A stretch of 64,000 nucleotides of DNA from an uncultured Muribaculaceae bacterium (GCA_944321875.1 CALUMX010000012.1:1-64000); one strand, 5' to 3'. Shown: positions 23,701 to 32,241, counted from the first letter of the stretch. Translations and numbers: made by a program. Notes: generated by a model from the letters alone, not told the origin.

Positions 23701-26302
23701 TGCTGCCGTAGGTCAGCTCGAAAGAGCCGTCGGCCTTGCACTGCACGCTCTTCTCCTTCATCGGCAGCCAGAGCGCCGTCTCGTAGGGCGGCATCTTGTC
23801 GGTGAGGCGGTAGAGCAGAAGTTCCGACTGGCTGCTCTCTGTCTCGCCTTTTATCTGGAATTCCAGACGGTACTTTCCAGACGGTACGGATGCGAGTGCC
23901 AGCTGCGGCTGACGGGTGGTGAAGCTGCCGGAGGCCACTACGTCCTCTCCTTTGAGGATGCGGTAGTCGATTTCAGCTTCCTGACGGTTGCCGAGGTTGT
24001 CCCTGACAGCTACGGCAATGTTGCTGTCCTCGTCGGCGTTCAGTGTGAACTGCCGGTCGCATTCGATATAGAGATTGCCGCCGAGTTTGACCGTGCGGTT
24101 GATTTCCTGCGATTCGCCGCGGGCATCCGTCACTGTGATGCGGGCGTTGACATAGACAGAGGTTCCTGTAAGCTGTTCTTCGGGGATAGGAATGACCCAT
24201 TGTCCGTCCTTGTCGGTCTTCACGGTGCCGCTCAGAGGCTTGAAGCGGCCGTCGCGGTTGAACCACCAGACGTCGCACTGTGAGATTTCATAGCTTACTG
24301 TCGCATCGGCAGCCGGCATCATCGTATAGTTCATGGTACGGCCACGGAGGCTCAGCGCGGCTTTGTCGTTGAGCTTCGATTCCTTCTCGTCGATTTCGAC
24401 GAAGAACGTCGGTGCCTTGTATTCGCTCACCTCGATGGAGTGGTAGGCCAGTGTCTCAGAGCCGCACTTCAACTGAAGGTTGTAGCTGCCGAGAATGCCG
24501 GTTTCCGGCAACGTATATTCGCCGTTGATGCGTCCGAAGGCATCGGTGATGAAGTCTTGTTCCTTTACCAGTTGGCCGTTTCTGTCGTAAAGGAGGACAG
24601 TGACGGTCTTTTCCTTGACAACGGCGGCGTCTTCCTTATCGGTGTGGAACACGACGGCGGCAAACTTCATCGTATCGCCCGGGCGGTAGACGGCCAGGTC
24701 GGTGTAGAAGCGGGCCGAGTTGCGCGCCTGTGCATCGTAGTTGTAGATTTTCGACAGAAACTCCCATTCGGAGCTGTCATTGCCGTTGACGATACGGGCG
24801 TAGTATCGCCTGTCGTCCTGGTCGAGGACAACATAGCCTTTTTCGTTGACGGTTTTCCTCCATGCTGTCTCCGCGTATGAGTTCACTCTTCCCTCGATGG
24901 TCGCTCCGGCAAGCGGTTGCGATGTCCGTGCATCTACGGCATAGAGACGTTGCTCTCCGTTATGGTTGACGTAGAGGAAAAGGTCGGTGTCTGTAACCCT
25001 TATGGTTGTCAGACTGTACGGTTGCAGTGTGTTGACGGTTTTTCCTTGGGAATCCTTAAATTCCGCTATAAGCACATATCTTCCCAGCGGCAGCGGCGGG
25101 AACATCACTTTCTGCTCCTCTTCCTTCAGCGTGCGGTTCAGGTGGAAGGTTGCCTCGCATACAGGTTTCTGTTTCTCCAGCTGCTGTTCCTTCACCGAAT
25201 CCAGGTCGGCATCATCGCTTATACGGTAAGCCTTGACGGTGACATCGTCGATAAACTTGGACAGGATAGTCACCGGAATGGAGTCGTTGCTCAGTTGCTT
25301 GGTGCCGATTGTCAGGTTGATGGTCTGCTGTTCGTAACGGCTGATTTTGTTCTCCAGCAGCTCGATGCGCTCATATTCCGGGAACTTCCTGACGGCATCC
25401 TTTGCCATCAGGTAGTATTCCTCAGCGCCTTCATTGTGCCAGTTGACTTCAAACAGCTTGTCGAGCACCTCCACGGAGTAGGGGCTTTGCTCGTTTTGCA
25501 GGTACAGTTCCTTTATTTTGCTTTGCGCGTCTTCCCGTTCCTCTTCAGTAGCGTTGTTGCGGTCGCACAGCGCCGTCAGGCGTTGCAGCTCACCGTAGAT
25601 ATAGGGTGCGGAGCCGGGTTGGTGGCGGCTGAGCAGCAGACGGTAGAGCGAATCGGTTTTTTCATTGATGTCGAGCCCCTTGTTGCCGGAGGCATTGCCA
25701 CGGTAGAAACTCGGGTACATTTGGAAGCTCCTCAGTGTCGAAATGCTGTAATATATGGTCATGTCGAAGAGCGTCGGAGCGAAAGTGACGCCGATGTCGT
25801 TGAACTTTACGACCTTCTTGTATTCCTTCGTCTGGGTGGCGGAAAGAGCGTCGGCGTTGGCCAGCGCCTTGTCGGTCAGCTCAACGGTTTTATCCAGAAA
25901 ATTCTCCCTGCTCCATTCGAAGATGTCGGCCGGAACTTCTTCTCCGGTCTTCTCGCGTGAATTGTATTTGTAGGAGTCGTTCTGGTACACATTGGCATAG
26001 AGCCGAGCCTCCAGCGCGTAAAGAAGCGAGCGCAGGCATTCGTCCTCCGTCTTTTCTGCCAGACTGTCGGTCTGTGCAATGACTGAGGGTAGATTGTTGA
26101 TGGAAATTTCGGCTTTTGCTTGAGCCAGAAGAGCCAGTTGCTCCACGAGCAGTTCGTTGTCGTTTTTCTTCAGGGCTTTTTCTATTCCCTCCTGAGAGTC
26201 CTTAATCACGTCTTCAGGGAAACGTATGTCGGGTTTCTTCACCTTGCCGTCGGCTGCCGATACGGAAATCAGCGCAGCCAGAGCCGATAGTATTTTTTTC
26301 AT
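20780..26302 (-). CDS. Alpha-2-macroglobulin-family protein, thioester motif lost
   Basis: A 1840-residue exported protein related to bacterial alpha-2-macroglobulins, which trap proteases in the periplasm or at the surface. From the ATG at 26302 it begins with a signal peptide (MKKILSALAALISVSAADG); an in-frame ATG 14 codons upstream would hide it. An MG2-like domain (LAVYRPGDTMKFAAVV) lies near residue 560, the A2M core (MPRLVREGDTVVLKA) near 1180, and the helical thioester/complement-like domain near 1380-1650. At the place where thioester forms have Cys-x-Glu-Gln, this protein reads APCLAANYYA, so no thioester can form. A CGEQ string near residue 1260 lies in a beta-sandwich region and is not that motif. 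The N-terminal 450 residues are specific to Bacteroidota relatives. Confidence 0.88.
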   Translation of the reverse strand: MKKILSALAALISVSAADGKVKKPDIRFPEDVIKDSQEGIEKALKKNDNELLVEQLALLAQAKAEISINNLPSVIAQTDSLAEKTEDECLRSLLYALEARLYANVYQNDSYKYNSREKTGEEVPADIFEWSRENFLDKTVELTDKALANADALSATQTKEYKKVVKFNDIGVTFAPTLFDMTIYYSISTLRSFQMYPSFYRGNASGNKGLDINEKTDSLYRLLLSRHQPGSAPYIYGELQRLTALCDRNNATEEEREDAQSKIKELYLQNEQSPYSVEVLDKLFEVNWHNEGAEEYYLMAKDAVRKFPEYERIELLENKISRYEQQTINLTIGTKQLSNDSIPVTILSKFIDDVTVKAYRISDDADLDSVKEQQLEKQKPVCEATFHLNRTLKEEEQKVMFPPLPLGRYVLIAEFKDSQGKTVNTLQPYSLTTIRVTDTDLFLYVNHNGEQRLYAVDARTSQPLAGATIEGRVNSYAETAWRKTVNEKGYVVLDQDDRRYYARIVNGNDSSEWEFLSKIYNYDAQARNSARFYTDLAVYRPGDTMKFAAVVFHTDKEDAAVVKEKTVTVLLYDRNGQLVKEQDFITDAFGRINGEYTLPETGILGSYNLQLKCGSETLAYHSIEVSEYKAPTFFVEIDEKESKLNDKAALSLRGRTMNYTMMPAADATVSYEISQCDVWWFNRDGRFKPLSGTVKTDKDGQWVIPIPEEQLTGTSVYVNARITVTDARGESQEINRTVKLGGNLYIECDRQFTLNADEDSNIAVAVRDNLGNRQEAEIDYRILKGEDVVASGSFTTRQPQLALASVPSGKYRLEFQIKGETESSQSELLLYRLTDKMPPYETALWLPMKEKSVQCKADGSFELTYGSSYANSVYYIIYNNEKVVSDGWVHTTAGMNKIADKAEFTKKGDAQLYLFTMSDHDMSSEVVTLKPAEPRDEIELVTETFRDNVTPGARETWKLRIRNNNGKPFTSAVIANMYDASLNSIASNLYFGDFYQYHSSLAYRLFFRGGTGLYGSSELTSKDVMPVQLPMLPTLQRFSQLYGVARSANKVYMAAATASNDGAVLEEAVVGKVAGTEVMDVSDSLAEPEVESATTQDAGTDGAQDVKLRDDRQKTAFFLPGLVSTEDGEITFSFDVPDRNTQWQFSAVAYTEDMLSTAINRTVTAAKKYMIEPNMPRLVREGDTVVLKAAALNNTAESITASVHFEITADGKTESKTFDNINISAMGQVIVEMPYEVTASCGEQLICKVVISTPNGNDGEQNLIAILPATTQVIEAEPFYLDEKDKKVKLDTPEFNKNGKITLEYTDNPTWNVVTSIPTMLSKSKTAPCLAANYYATVIAGRLVADNPKIGEAIDYWSKHDPQKSPLEKNAELKTKQLNETPWMRAAQRETESMAQLAEIADPATVQYRQYQALTELADLQLPDGGFSWYKGLEGSAYVTTDVLRYFAHLSVLGYLDRSDALVSRIINRAVEFTDKFYIEQLLKYPNEAIVPMDYFYVRHLLNTTQLPVELTDAYNKAIDTAVKHWGDYDIIGKSRTAMFLSDNGHKKEAASILESIRQYAVSTPTGGMYWEEGGTITATYALLAAHRIDPRNPMVDSIRRYLLMQKETQTWNVSLPIVNDIVYALLETGKDWIGKDGGKPEIKVNGKAIKTDDATPYFGYVKREIELKEGKNTIEVSRSGGSPAWGAVYSQYQMPMADVEKYSADYIRIDKQFFAYQPDGTLADHPSTTFKTGDRIQVRIAIRTERDLDFVAVTDDRASCFEPLQQLSGYSWGETISYREMRDDATNFFIPGIRKGTYVITYDVYANNAGTCASGMTTVQCQYAPQITAHTAGTDVTVE

Positions 26303-26332
26303 AGGTGTGGAGTATTGGGTTAATTGTATGAA

Positions 26333-26367
26333 AAAACGCTGCATTTCGGGAAGGAATGCAGCGTTTT
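26333..26367 (-). terminator. Terminator of the sigma/anti-sigma operon
   Basis: A perfect 13-bp stem (26333-26345 with 26355-26367) and a 9-nt loop, then TTTTTT on the minus strand. It separates the LTxxQ gene from the macroglobulin gene, whose own promoter is not obvious. Confidence 0.8.
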
Positions 26368-26404
26368 CCGATATGTTTTTAAAAAGCGTATTTTATAAAT
26401 TGTT

Positions 26405-26878
26405 TTATTTTGCTGTGCCTCTGTGATGATTCAGGATGGCTTGTGAAAAGGATTCTTCGGCCTTTTTCAGCAAGAAAAGCTGTTTCTTGGAGAGAATCTT
26501 CTCAAATTTGGCGAAGTATTCCATTTCGACTTCTCCTTTTTTCAATGTGCTCTTTGTGATGGCAAAAGCGGCCGATTCGTATTCGGTGTCGGTTACCGAT
26601 TTGTCTTCGGCTATCTTCTTCAGCAGCGAGTCAGCCTCTTTGCTGATTTTGAATATGGCTTTTTCCTTTTCCTCATAGAGCGGGAAGAAGGCATCCTGTT
26701 GCTCTTTGGTCAGTCCGAGTTCCTTGGTGAAAAGCTCAAACTTGAATTTTCTTACTTCCTCCATCCATGTCTTGCGCGCTTGGATAGTGGAAAGAGTCGT
26801 TTCCTCGCCCTTGCGGGAATATCCCGGTGAGGCTATGAACAGTGAGAAAAGAACTATTAGTAGCGTTTTCCTTATCAT
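26405..26878 (-). CDS. Exported LTxxQ-type (Spy/CpxP-like) protein
   Basis: A 157-residue protein with a signal peptide (about 1-21, cleavage after GYS) and a helical, highly charged mature part. The LTKEQQDAFFPLY stretch is the LTxxQ motif of Spy/CpxP-like periplasmic chaperones and sensors. It is the third gene of the operon with an ECF sigma factor and a membrane protein, an arrangement in which such a protein may sense envelope damage. The family call rests on one motif and the helical pattern. Confidence 0.7.
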   Translation of the reverse strand: MIRKTLLIVLFSLFIASPGYSRKGEETTLSTIQARKTWMEEVRKFKFELFTKELGLTKEQQDAFFPLYEEKEKAIFKISKEADSLLKKIAEDKSVTDTEYESAAFAITKSTLKKGEVEMEYFAKFEKILSKKQLFLLKKAEESFSQAILNHHRGTAK

Positions 26879-26908
26879 AATTGCGGATTAGAGGGGGATG
26901 TGTCTGAG

Positions 26909-27307
26909 TTAGTTAATGGAAGAATCTCCGAAAACAGAGGGGTCGACATTGTCCTCATACATTTGTTGAAGGATGTCGTAATCGTCGATGTTGCTCATGT
27001 CGACAACATCGCGCGCAACCTGATTGTCCTCCATTGCTTCGGCGAGCTGCTCGTTGTAGCCGTATTCGCTGCCGGTGCGGCCTTTCATATCGTTAAACAG
27101 ATACATCATGCACCATACGCCGGCAAACATTGCCGCCATATAGACATAAGGACGGATACGCAACCACTTTGTCGCTTTCTCCGTCTTGATTTCTCGTTCG
27201 GGGAGCGATGCGGCCATTTTCTTCGCAAAGTCCTCAAAATATCCTTCGGGTACCTTGTATCCGGATTCCTTACTGAATCTTGATAATATTTCCTCGTTCT
27301 TATTCAT
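26909..27307 (-). CDS. Single-span membrane protein, probable anti-sigma factor
   Basis: A 132-residue protein with a cytoplasmic-looking N-terminus (KVPEGYFEDFAKKM near residue 20), one membrane segment (about 53-70) and an acidic C-terminal part of about 60 residues. The gene is 33 bp after an ECF sigma factor gene, the usual place for its antagonist. The KVPEGYFE motif is common in small Bacteroidota proteins next to ECF sigma factors. No zinc-finger anti-sigma motif is seen. The role is inferred from position. Confidence 0.6.
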   Translation of the reverse strand: MNKNEEILSRFSKESGYKVPEGYFEDFAKKMAASLPEREIKTEKATKWLRIRPYVYMAAMFAGVWCMMYLFNDMKGRTGSEYGYNEQLAEAMEDNQVARDVVDMSNIDDYDILQQMYEDNVDPSVFGDSSIN

Positions 27308-27340
27308 AGTAACCTTTTGACAAATTTGCCCTGTGAAGGT

Positions 27341-27889
27341 TTAATTTCGTTTGAAAAAAGTTTCGATTTTTTTTACGGCATGGTGGTAGGAGGCCTTCAG
27401 CGCACCCACTGATGTGCCCAGAATTTCCGACATATCCTCATATTTCATGTCGTCAAAATACTTCATATTGAAAATGAGGCGTTGCTTTTCCGGGAGGGAG
27501 GCGATGGCTCGTTGCAGCTCCAGTTGCAGCTCGTCGCCGTCAAACCACTCGTCGCTCTCCAATGAGGCCACGAGAAAGGCGTCATCGTCGATTGACTCGT
27601 TCTGGCGCTGGCGTTCCTTGTTGAGGAAGGAAATCGTCTCATTGATGGCTATCTTGTAGAGCCATGTTGAGAGTTTTGCCTCTCCTCTGAAATATTCGAT
27701 ATTGGACCATGCTTTCAGAAAGGTGTTTTGCAGGAGATCGTTGGCGTCGTCATGGCTCACGACCATCTTGCGAATCTGCCAGTAGAGCGGTTCGCTGTAG
27801 AGTGAGATGATTTCCGTAAAGGCCTGTCGGCATTCTTTCGGATTTTGTAGGCGTTTGACGAGTTCTTCTTCCTTTTCTTTGTTCAGCAT
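27341..27889 (-). CDS. ECF sigma factor (RpoE-like)
   Basis: An RNA polymerase sigma-70 family protein of 182 residues with only regions 2 and 4. Region 2 includes DDANDLLQNTFLKAWSN and the STWLYKIAINE stretch; region 4 includes LPEKQRLIFNMKYF and a helix-turn-helix ending in GALKASYHHAVKKI. It begins a three-gene operon (sigma, membrane protein, LTxxQ protein), so it probably directs an envelope-stress regulon. A promoter with TTTG, 20 nt, TAACTTTA lies upstream at 28009-27978 (minus). Confidence 0.93.
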   Translation of the reverse strand: MLNKEKEEELVKRLQNPKECRQAFTEIISLYSEPLYWQIRKMVVSHDDANDLLQNTFLKAWSNIEYFRGEAKLSTWLYKIAINETISFLNKERQRQNESIDDDAFLVASLESDEWFDGDELQLELQRAIASLPEKQRLIFNMKYFDDMKYEDMSEILGTSVGALKASYHHAVKKIETFFKRN

Positions 27890-27977
27890 TATTGAGTGTA
27901 ATCGTAAGTAGGTGTATTTGCTGAGGGACAGCGGGCATCCGCCGGTGGGAAATCCGCTGTCCCTCGCAATGTTGTCG

Positions 27978-28009
27978 TAAAGTTAAGGGAAACTTTTTGT
28001 TCGGTCAAA
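27978..28009 (-). promoter_or_regulatory. Promoter of the ECF sigma operon
   Basis: TTTG (28009-28006) and TAACTTTA (27985-27978) on the minus strand, 20 nt apart; the last base of the -7 box deviates from consensus. The leader is about 80 nt. Confidence 0.55.
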
Positions 28010-28076
28010 CTATCGTATGAATTTTATGGATAAATTATGCTTTTTAGGCATTTTTGCCTTTCCGGATGCCGGAAGC

Positions 28077-28580
28077 CTAATCTTCCTTCACGTAAGTGGG
28101 CGCATTTTTCGGCGCTTTGCCCTTCACTACGCGGTGATAGTACTCGTAGGTCATCGGCTTGCCTGTTTCCTTTACGGCATCGACCAGGCGGCCGAGAACC
28201 ACAACGTGTGTACCGCAGTCTACGAAGTTGACGGCGTCAAGCACCAGGCGGCTGCAGAACGTGCCTTTAACAATCGGGGCATCCGAAAGCTTGTCGTAGC
28301 CGAAGTCCTCATACTTGTCGTTGGTGCGGCTGCTGGAGAAGCCGAAGATGGCGATAATCATGTTGTCGGTCTCCTCTGCCACTACCGAGAGGGAGAAACG
28401 CTTGTTGTGCTTGATGGCCTCGAGCGTATAGTTGTTCTTGTTGAGGGAAATGGCGAGGGTAGGGTTCTCACTCGTTACCTGGAAGCAGGTGTTGATAGTG
28501 CAGCCCACCGGGCGTTCGCCATCCATTGTTCCGACAATATACAGTCCGTATGTAAGGTTGAAAAGTGCGGTTGTATCCAT
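28077..28580 (-). CDS. Flavin reductase-like (FMN-binding) protein
   Basis: A 167-residue protein of the flavin reductase / FMN-binding split-barrel family. It begins LFNLTYGLYIVGTM, continues with PVGCTINTCFQVTSENP and SLNKNNYTLE, all typical, and has the FSLSVVAEE strand. Family members reduce flavin with NAD(P)H or act as the flavin module of high-molecular-weight rubredoxins and oxygen-scavenging systems; here there is no fused rubredoxin. It is monocistronic, with a weak -7 element CATCTTTG upstream. The electron partner is unknown. Confidence 0.88.
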   Translation of the reverse strand: MDTTALFNLTYGLYIVGTMDGERPVGCTINTCFQVTSENPTLAISLNKNNYTLEAIKHNKRFSLSVVAEETDNMIIAIFGFSSSRTNDKYEDFGYDKLSDAPIVKGTFCSRLVLDAVNFVDCGTHVVVLGRLVDAVKETGKPMTYEYYHRVVKGKAPKNAPTYVKED

Positions 28581-28678
28581 TTTGTTCGTTTTTAATTGTG
28601 TTGAAAATCAATTTGTCAATTGGAAAACAAAGATGGAGGGTAAATTGTTTGCGCTGACCTTCCGGGAATGTCGAAAAA

Positions 28679-28711
28679 AAGCCGGCGGAGCTGTTTTTGC
28701 TCCGCCGGCTT
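28679..28711 (-). terminator. Terminator of the lipoprotein/TonB-receptor operon
   Basis: A perfect 13-bp stem (28679-28691 with 28699-28711) and a 7-nt loop; on the minus strand it runs into a string of T. Confidence 0.9.
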
Positions 28712-28739
28712 GTGAGGGTTGACGCATGAAGCGTTATGC

Positions 28740-29624
28740 TTACAAGGCAATCTTGTTGCTGTCCTGGATGTCAGGATATGCGCTGCCTTGGCCGTTTACC
28801 TGATAAGACTTGCCCATTGGCTGGCACTTGAAGCCGATGTTCATCTGCATGCCGTTGGAACCGACATACATGGCGAGGTCCGTGATGGCAAATTGCTCGA
28901 ACGGTACGCCGTTGATTTCCGGAATTACCTTGTCGGTTGCCAGCGTGTAACCTGTCTGAGTCACTGTTACAGGCACATTCTTGAGCTCCATTGTCTGCAT
29001 TGGCATGGTTTCTGCGAATTGTGCGTTCTGGATAGTGATGGCGGCATGCTTGTTGTCCTTGTCGAATTTCACGCTGTAAGTGGTTTTGGTAGTTTCGTAA
29101 GGAGCGCCGTCGCCATAGGTTGTGGTTGACGTGTTCGGGAATTCAGGAGACGGGTTGCAGGCGAATACTTGGTACTTGTGGCCCAGACGGTAGCTGATTT
29201 CCATGATGATAATCTGCTTCATGCCCACTTGGTCGTCGCTCTTGTAGTAAGGATAGATGCGGGCGTTGAGGTTGGACACTGCATAGTCCTCCGCATTGCC
29301 GTCGCTCACTTCCGGTACCATTTCCGCTACCTGGAATGTATAGCCTTTATCCTGGCTGAACTCCATCTTGATGTCCTTCAGGCGGATGGTCACAGGCTCA
29401 CCGTTGGAAGTGTAGGCACTGTTGATGGTGAGGGTGGTTGTCATCGCAGTGAAGTTCATATCGAGCGTGTATTCCGCATTCTTGAGAATGGTTTCCTCGC
29501 TTGAATAGATGTGGTTGTTGCCCAGATACTTCAAAGTTGTTGTTGATTCAACGGGTTCGTCGTTGCCCAGACATGATGTCAGGAACAACGGTAGGATCAG
29601 AAGGGTTGCTAATAATTTTTTCAT
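28740..29624 (-). CDS. Lipoprotein of unknown function next to a TonB-dependent receptor
   Basis: A 294-residue exported lipoprotein: signal peptide with lipobox LTSC (Cys 18), followed by LGNDE, an acidic stretch close to the cysteine that fits surface-exposed lipoproteins of Bacteroidota. The mature part is beta-rich, with many Thr and alternating hydrophobic strands, and I do not recognise the family. It starts 15 bp after the TonB-receptor gene, so the two are almost surely co-transcribed. It may help capture the receptor's ligand, as lipoprotein partners of TonB receptors do; this is inference. Confidence 0.75.
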   Translation of the reverse strand: MKKLLATLLILPLFLTSCLGNDEPVESTTTLKYLGNNHIYSSEETILKNAEYTLDMNFTAMTTTLTINSAYTSNGEPVTIRLKDIKMEFSQDKGYTFQVAEMVPEVSDGNAEDYAVSNLNARIYPYYKSDDQVGMKQIIIMEISYRLGHKYQVFACNPSPEFPNTSTTTYGDGAPYETTKTTYSVKFDKDNKHAAITIQNAQFAETMPMQTMELKNVPVTVTQTGYTLATDKVIPEINGVPFEQFAITDLAMYVGSNGMQMNIGFKCQPMGKSYQVNGQGSAYPDIQDSNKIAL

Positions 29625-29639
29625 ACAGTTATTGTTGTT

Positions 29640-31901
29640 TTAAATTGTTATTCTGAGAGTTGCGCCAAATTGTGCCGGTTTGCCCCGTTGAAGGAACTCG
29701 TGCTGTATAGAAACGAAATAAAAGGTGTTATACTGCGTGTCCGTGGCATTTTTTGTCCACAGGTCCAGTGAGTAATGCTCGCCGGAAAAACGCACATTGG
29801 CGTCCAAAAGAAAATAGAGGTTCTGCTGGCGGGTATTGTTCTCGTTCCAGTAGATTTTTCCTACACCGTGTCCGCTTGCTCCCACTGAGATATATCGCAG
29901 AAAATCGTTCTTCACTCTGAATGAATAGTTTGCACCTGCAAAGATAGTGTTTTGCGGGGCATAAGGAACAAATTTTCCAGAATAATCCTGCTTGCCGTTG
30001 TTGAATTCCACGAATTTGGCGTTCGTGTATCCGTAGCCGGCGTTGAGCACAAGGCCGTTGACGGGGTAGTAGGTGACTGACAGTTCGGCGCCCGTGCTGC
30101 GGGTCTTGCCCGCGTTGGTCATGATGCGGCCGGTCACGTCACCGTCGGGGAACACTGTCAGCTGCTGGTCGCGGCAGTCGATGTAGAACGCGGCGAAACT
30201 CGTCGAGAGCCGTCCGTCGGCCAGGCTGAACTTACCGCCGATTTCGTAGTTCCAGCTCTTCTCCGGGTTGTAGCCGATTACCTTGTCCACGTCGTAGCGC
30301 TGACCGATGCCCATGTCGCTCATCAGCTGCTGCTGGAGCACGTCGGAGAACATCTGCGTGTTGAAGCCGCCGGCCTTGTAGCCTTTGGCCACAGTCAGGT
30401 AGAGATTGGCAGGCTCCTGCAGCGGCAGGTTGTAGACGACCGATACTTTCGGAAGCACTTCCTTGAACGAACGGCGCAGGTGGCCCGTATTGTGGATTTC
30501 GACAGGGTCACGGCGGAAGGGCCGCTCGCTGCCGTCGGGTTGTTGCTGGTAGATGGTGTAGCTGGTCGAGCAGTCGCTGTTGTAGTTGAGTGTCACCGAC
30601 TCGAAGTCGAAGCGCACACCGCCGATGAAGGTGAAGCGGTCGAGCTGATAGGACACTTCGCCGTAGGCCGACAGCCCGTAGGACGGCATCTTGAAGCGGG
30701 AGCCGAGTACGAACTGGTCCTCATCCCAGCGCATCGGATACTTGCTGTTGTTGGCATTCCAATTTTTCGTAATCAGCTGTTCTATACCGTATTCCTTGAA
30801 GGTGACGGGAGCGTCCATGCTGAGATGTCGGTAGAATCCGGAAATGCCGGCAAGCCAGTTCAGACGGTCGTTGACCGAGCTTTTCAGAACCAAGTCCTGC
30901 GTTACGGCGTGCTCCTTTTTCAGTTGTGACAGCGTGAAATAGGACACGGGCAGGAAGTCCTGGTCGAGCGTCATGTCGTCGTCGATATACTGGTAGCTGG
31001 TGACGCTCGTCAGCGAGAAATTATCGTGGTTCCATTTCATGGTCAGACCATCGAGAATGGAGTTGCGTCGATAGTAGCAAGTGTCGTTGTAGCTGATTTG
31101 ACCGGTTTCGATAAACTCATAGGCATATCCGCTTTGGCGTACGGCGGAGAACGATGCCATGTTCTCGACGATGAAATTCTCGTTCGGTTTCCATGCCAGT
31201 TTCAGCGACGCGCGCCCGCCGTCCTCCTTGCCGCAGTCCGCGCCGTTGTAGGCATTCTCGAAGAAGCCGTCGGAGCGGGAATAGTAAAGGCTCGCGCCCA
31301 CGCCGAACTTGCTGGTCGGGCGTGCGTAGTGGGAGACACCCGCCTTCACGCGGTTGGCGTTGCCGTATTCGGCCAATAGCCGGGTTCCCGAATAGGAGAG
31401 GGGAGAGAGCGTGCGTATGTCAATCATTCCGCCCATCGTGTTGCGGCCGTAGAGCGTGCTCTGCGGACCGCGGGTGATGTCGATGGCGGCAATGTCGAGA
31501 ATGTCGAAATCGTAGTTGTCCTTGTTCATAATCGGGACATTGTCGATGTTCATGCCCACGGCCGGCTGGTCGATGCGCGCGCCGATGCCCCTCACATAGA
31601 TGGTGGAGGTGATGCGGGAGCCGTAGTCAGGAATGTAGAGATTGGGGACGACTGCGGCCGCACCCTTTGCCGTTACGATGTTCATCCGCTCCACTGTCTG
31701 CCGGCTGAGGGAGGAAACAGAGACGGCCTCCTTCTCCTGGTCGGAAGTGCTTTTGGTTGCCGTGATGGCAATCTCTTTGAGGTTGACGATGGAGTCGCCA
31801 TATTCGTTGCCCTTGTCGGCCGCCGGATTTTTGGCGGACAGTTCCGCAGGCAGAAAAGCCGACAGTGCGGACAGGCTTATTATGGTGATTGTCTTTTTCA
31901 A
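29640..31901 (-). CDS. TonB-dependent outer-membrane receptor
   Basis: A 753-residue outer-membrane transporter with a signal peptide (about 1-23), a TonB-box-like stretch (LKEIAITATK near 42-51), a plug domain (TIYVRGIG, ITRGPQSTLYGRNTMGG) and a 22-strand barrel ending in FGATLRITI with its aromatic/hydrophobic last strand. It lacks the N-terminal carboxypeptidase-like domain of SusC proteins and has no SusD, so it resembles siderophore, haem or cobalamin receptors more than glycan porins. The ligand is unknown. It is followed by a lipoprotein gene. A promoter (TTGC, 20 nt, TAATTTTG) lies at 31955-31924 (minus). Confidence 0.93.
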   Translation of the reverse strand: MKKTITIISLSALSAFLPAELSAKNPAADKGNEYGDSIVNLKEIAITATKSTSDQEKEAVSVSSLSRQTVERMNIVTAKGAAAVVPNLYIPDYGSRITSTIYVRGIGARIDQPAVGMNIDNVPIMNKDNYDFDILDIAAIDITRGPQSTLYGRNTMGGMIDIRTLSPLSYSGTRLLAEYGNANRVKAGVSHYARPTSKFGVGASLYYSRSDGFFENAYNGADCGKEDGGRASLKLAWKPNENFIVENMASFSAVRQSGYAYEFIETGQISYNDTCYYRRNSILDGLTMKWNHDNFSLTSVTSYQYIDDDMTLDQDFLPVSYFTLSQLKKEHAVTQDLVLKSSVNDRLNWLAGISGFYRHLSMDAPVTFKEYGIEQLITKNWNANNSKYPMRWDEDQFVLGSRFKMPSYGLSAYGEVSYQLDRFTFIGGVRFDFESVTLNYNSDCSTSYTIYQQQPDGSERPFRRDPVEIHNTGHLRRSFKEVLPKVSVVYNLPLQEPANLYLTVAKGYKAGGFNTQMFSDVLQQQLMSDMGIGQRYDVDKVIGYNPEKSWNYEIGGKFSLADGRLSTSFAAFYIDCRDQQLTVFPDGDVTGRIMTNAGKTRSTGAELSVTYYPVNGLVLNAGYGYTNAKFVEFNNGKQDYSGKFVPYAPQNTIFAGANYSFRVKNDFLRYISVGASGHGVGKIYWNENNTRQQNLYFLLDANVRFSGEHYSLDLWTKNATDTQYNTFYFVSIQHEFLQRGKPAQFGATLRITI

Positions 31902-31923
31902 ATTTTGTCGATTTTGTTGGATG

Positions 31924-31955
31924 CAAAATTAAGTAGCAGACCGCTATACGCGCAA
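31924..31955 (-). promoter_or_regulatory. Promoter of the TonB-receptor/lipoprotein operon
   Basis: TTGC (31955-31952) and TAATTTTG (31931-31924) on the minus strand with a 20-nt spacer. No Fur-like palindrome was recognised around it. Confidence 0.6.
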
Positions 31956-32088
31956 TCACTAAATCTTGTGATTTTTGCGGTCGGGCGAGCTTTTGGGCTT
32001 TGTGTGAAAAATTGATTATGGGGTGAAAAAATAGTATAGAGGGACAAAAAAAGCAGTGGGCGATAGGTTTTTTGAAAGAAAGAATTCG

Positions 32089-32241
32089 TATATTTGCACT
32101 GCCTAAAAGGTTAAAAATGAATAAAACTTATAGTGGAAGGGACGTGAACGACTGATTATTAGTGGTTTGTGTCCTTGCTGTTGTTCGTTTTAGAGACCTT
32201 ATAAGCCTTGTTGTAGAATAACTTAAGTAATTATATTATAG
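32089..32241 (+). promoter_or_regulatory. Promoter and ~140-nt leader of the nuo-atp-nuo run
   Basis: In the 340-bp divergent gap before nuoA, TATATTTG (32089-32096) is a consensus -7 box; the -33 element is weak, with only a T-rich run at 32068-32073. The leader of about 140 nt holds a 12-codon reading frame (32117-32155). I see no riboswitch-like structure. Confidence 0.5.
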
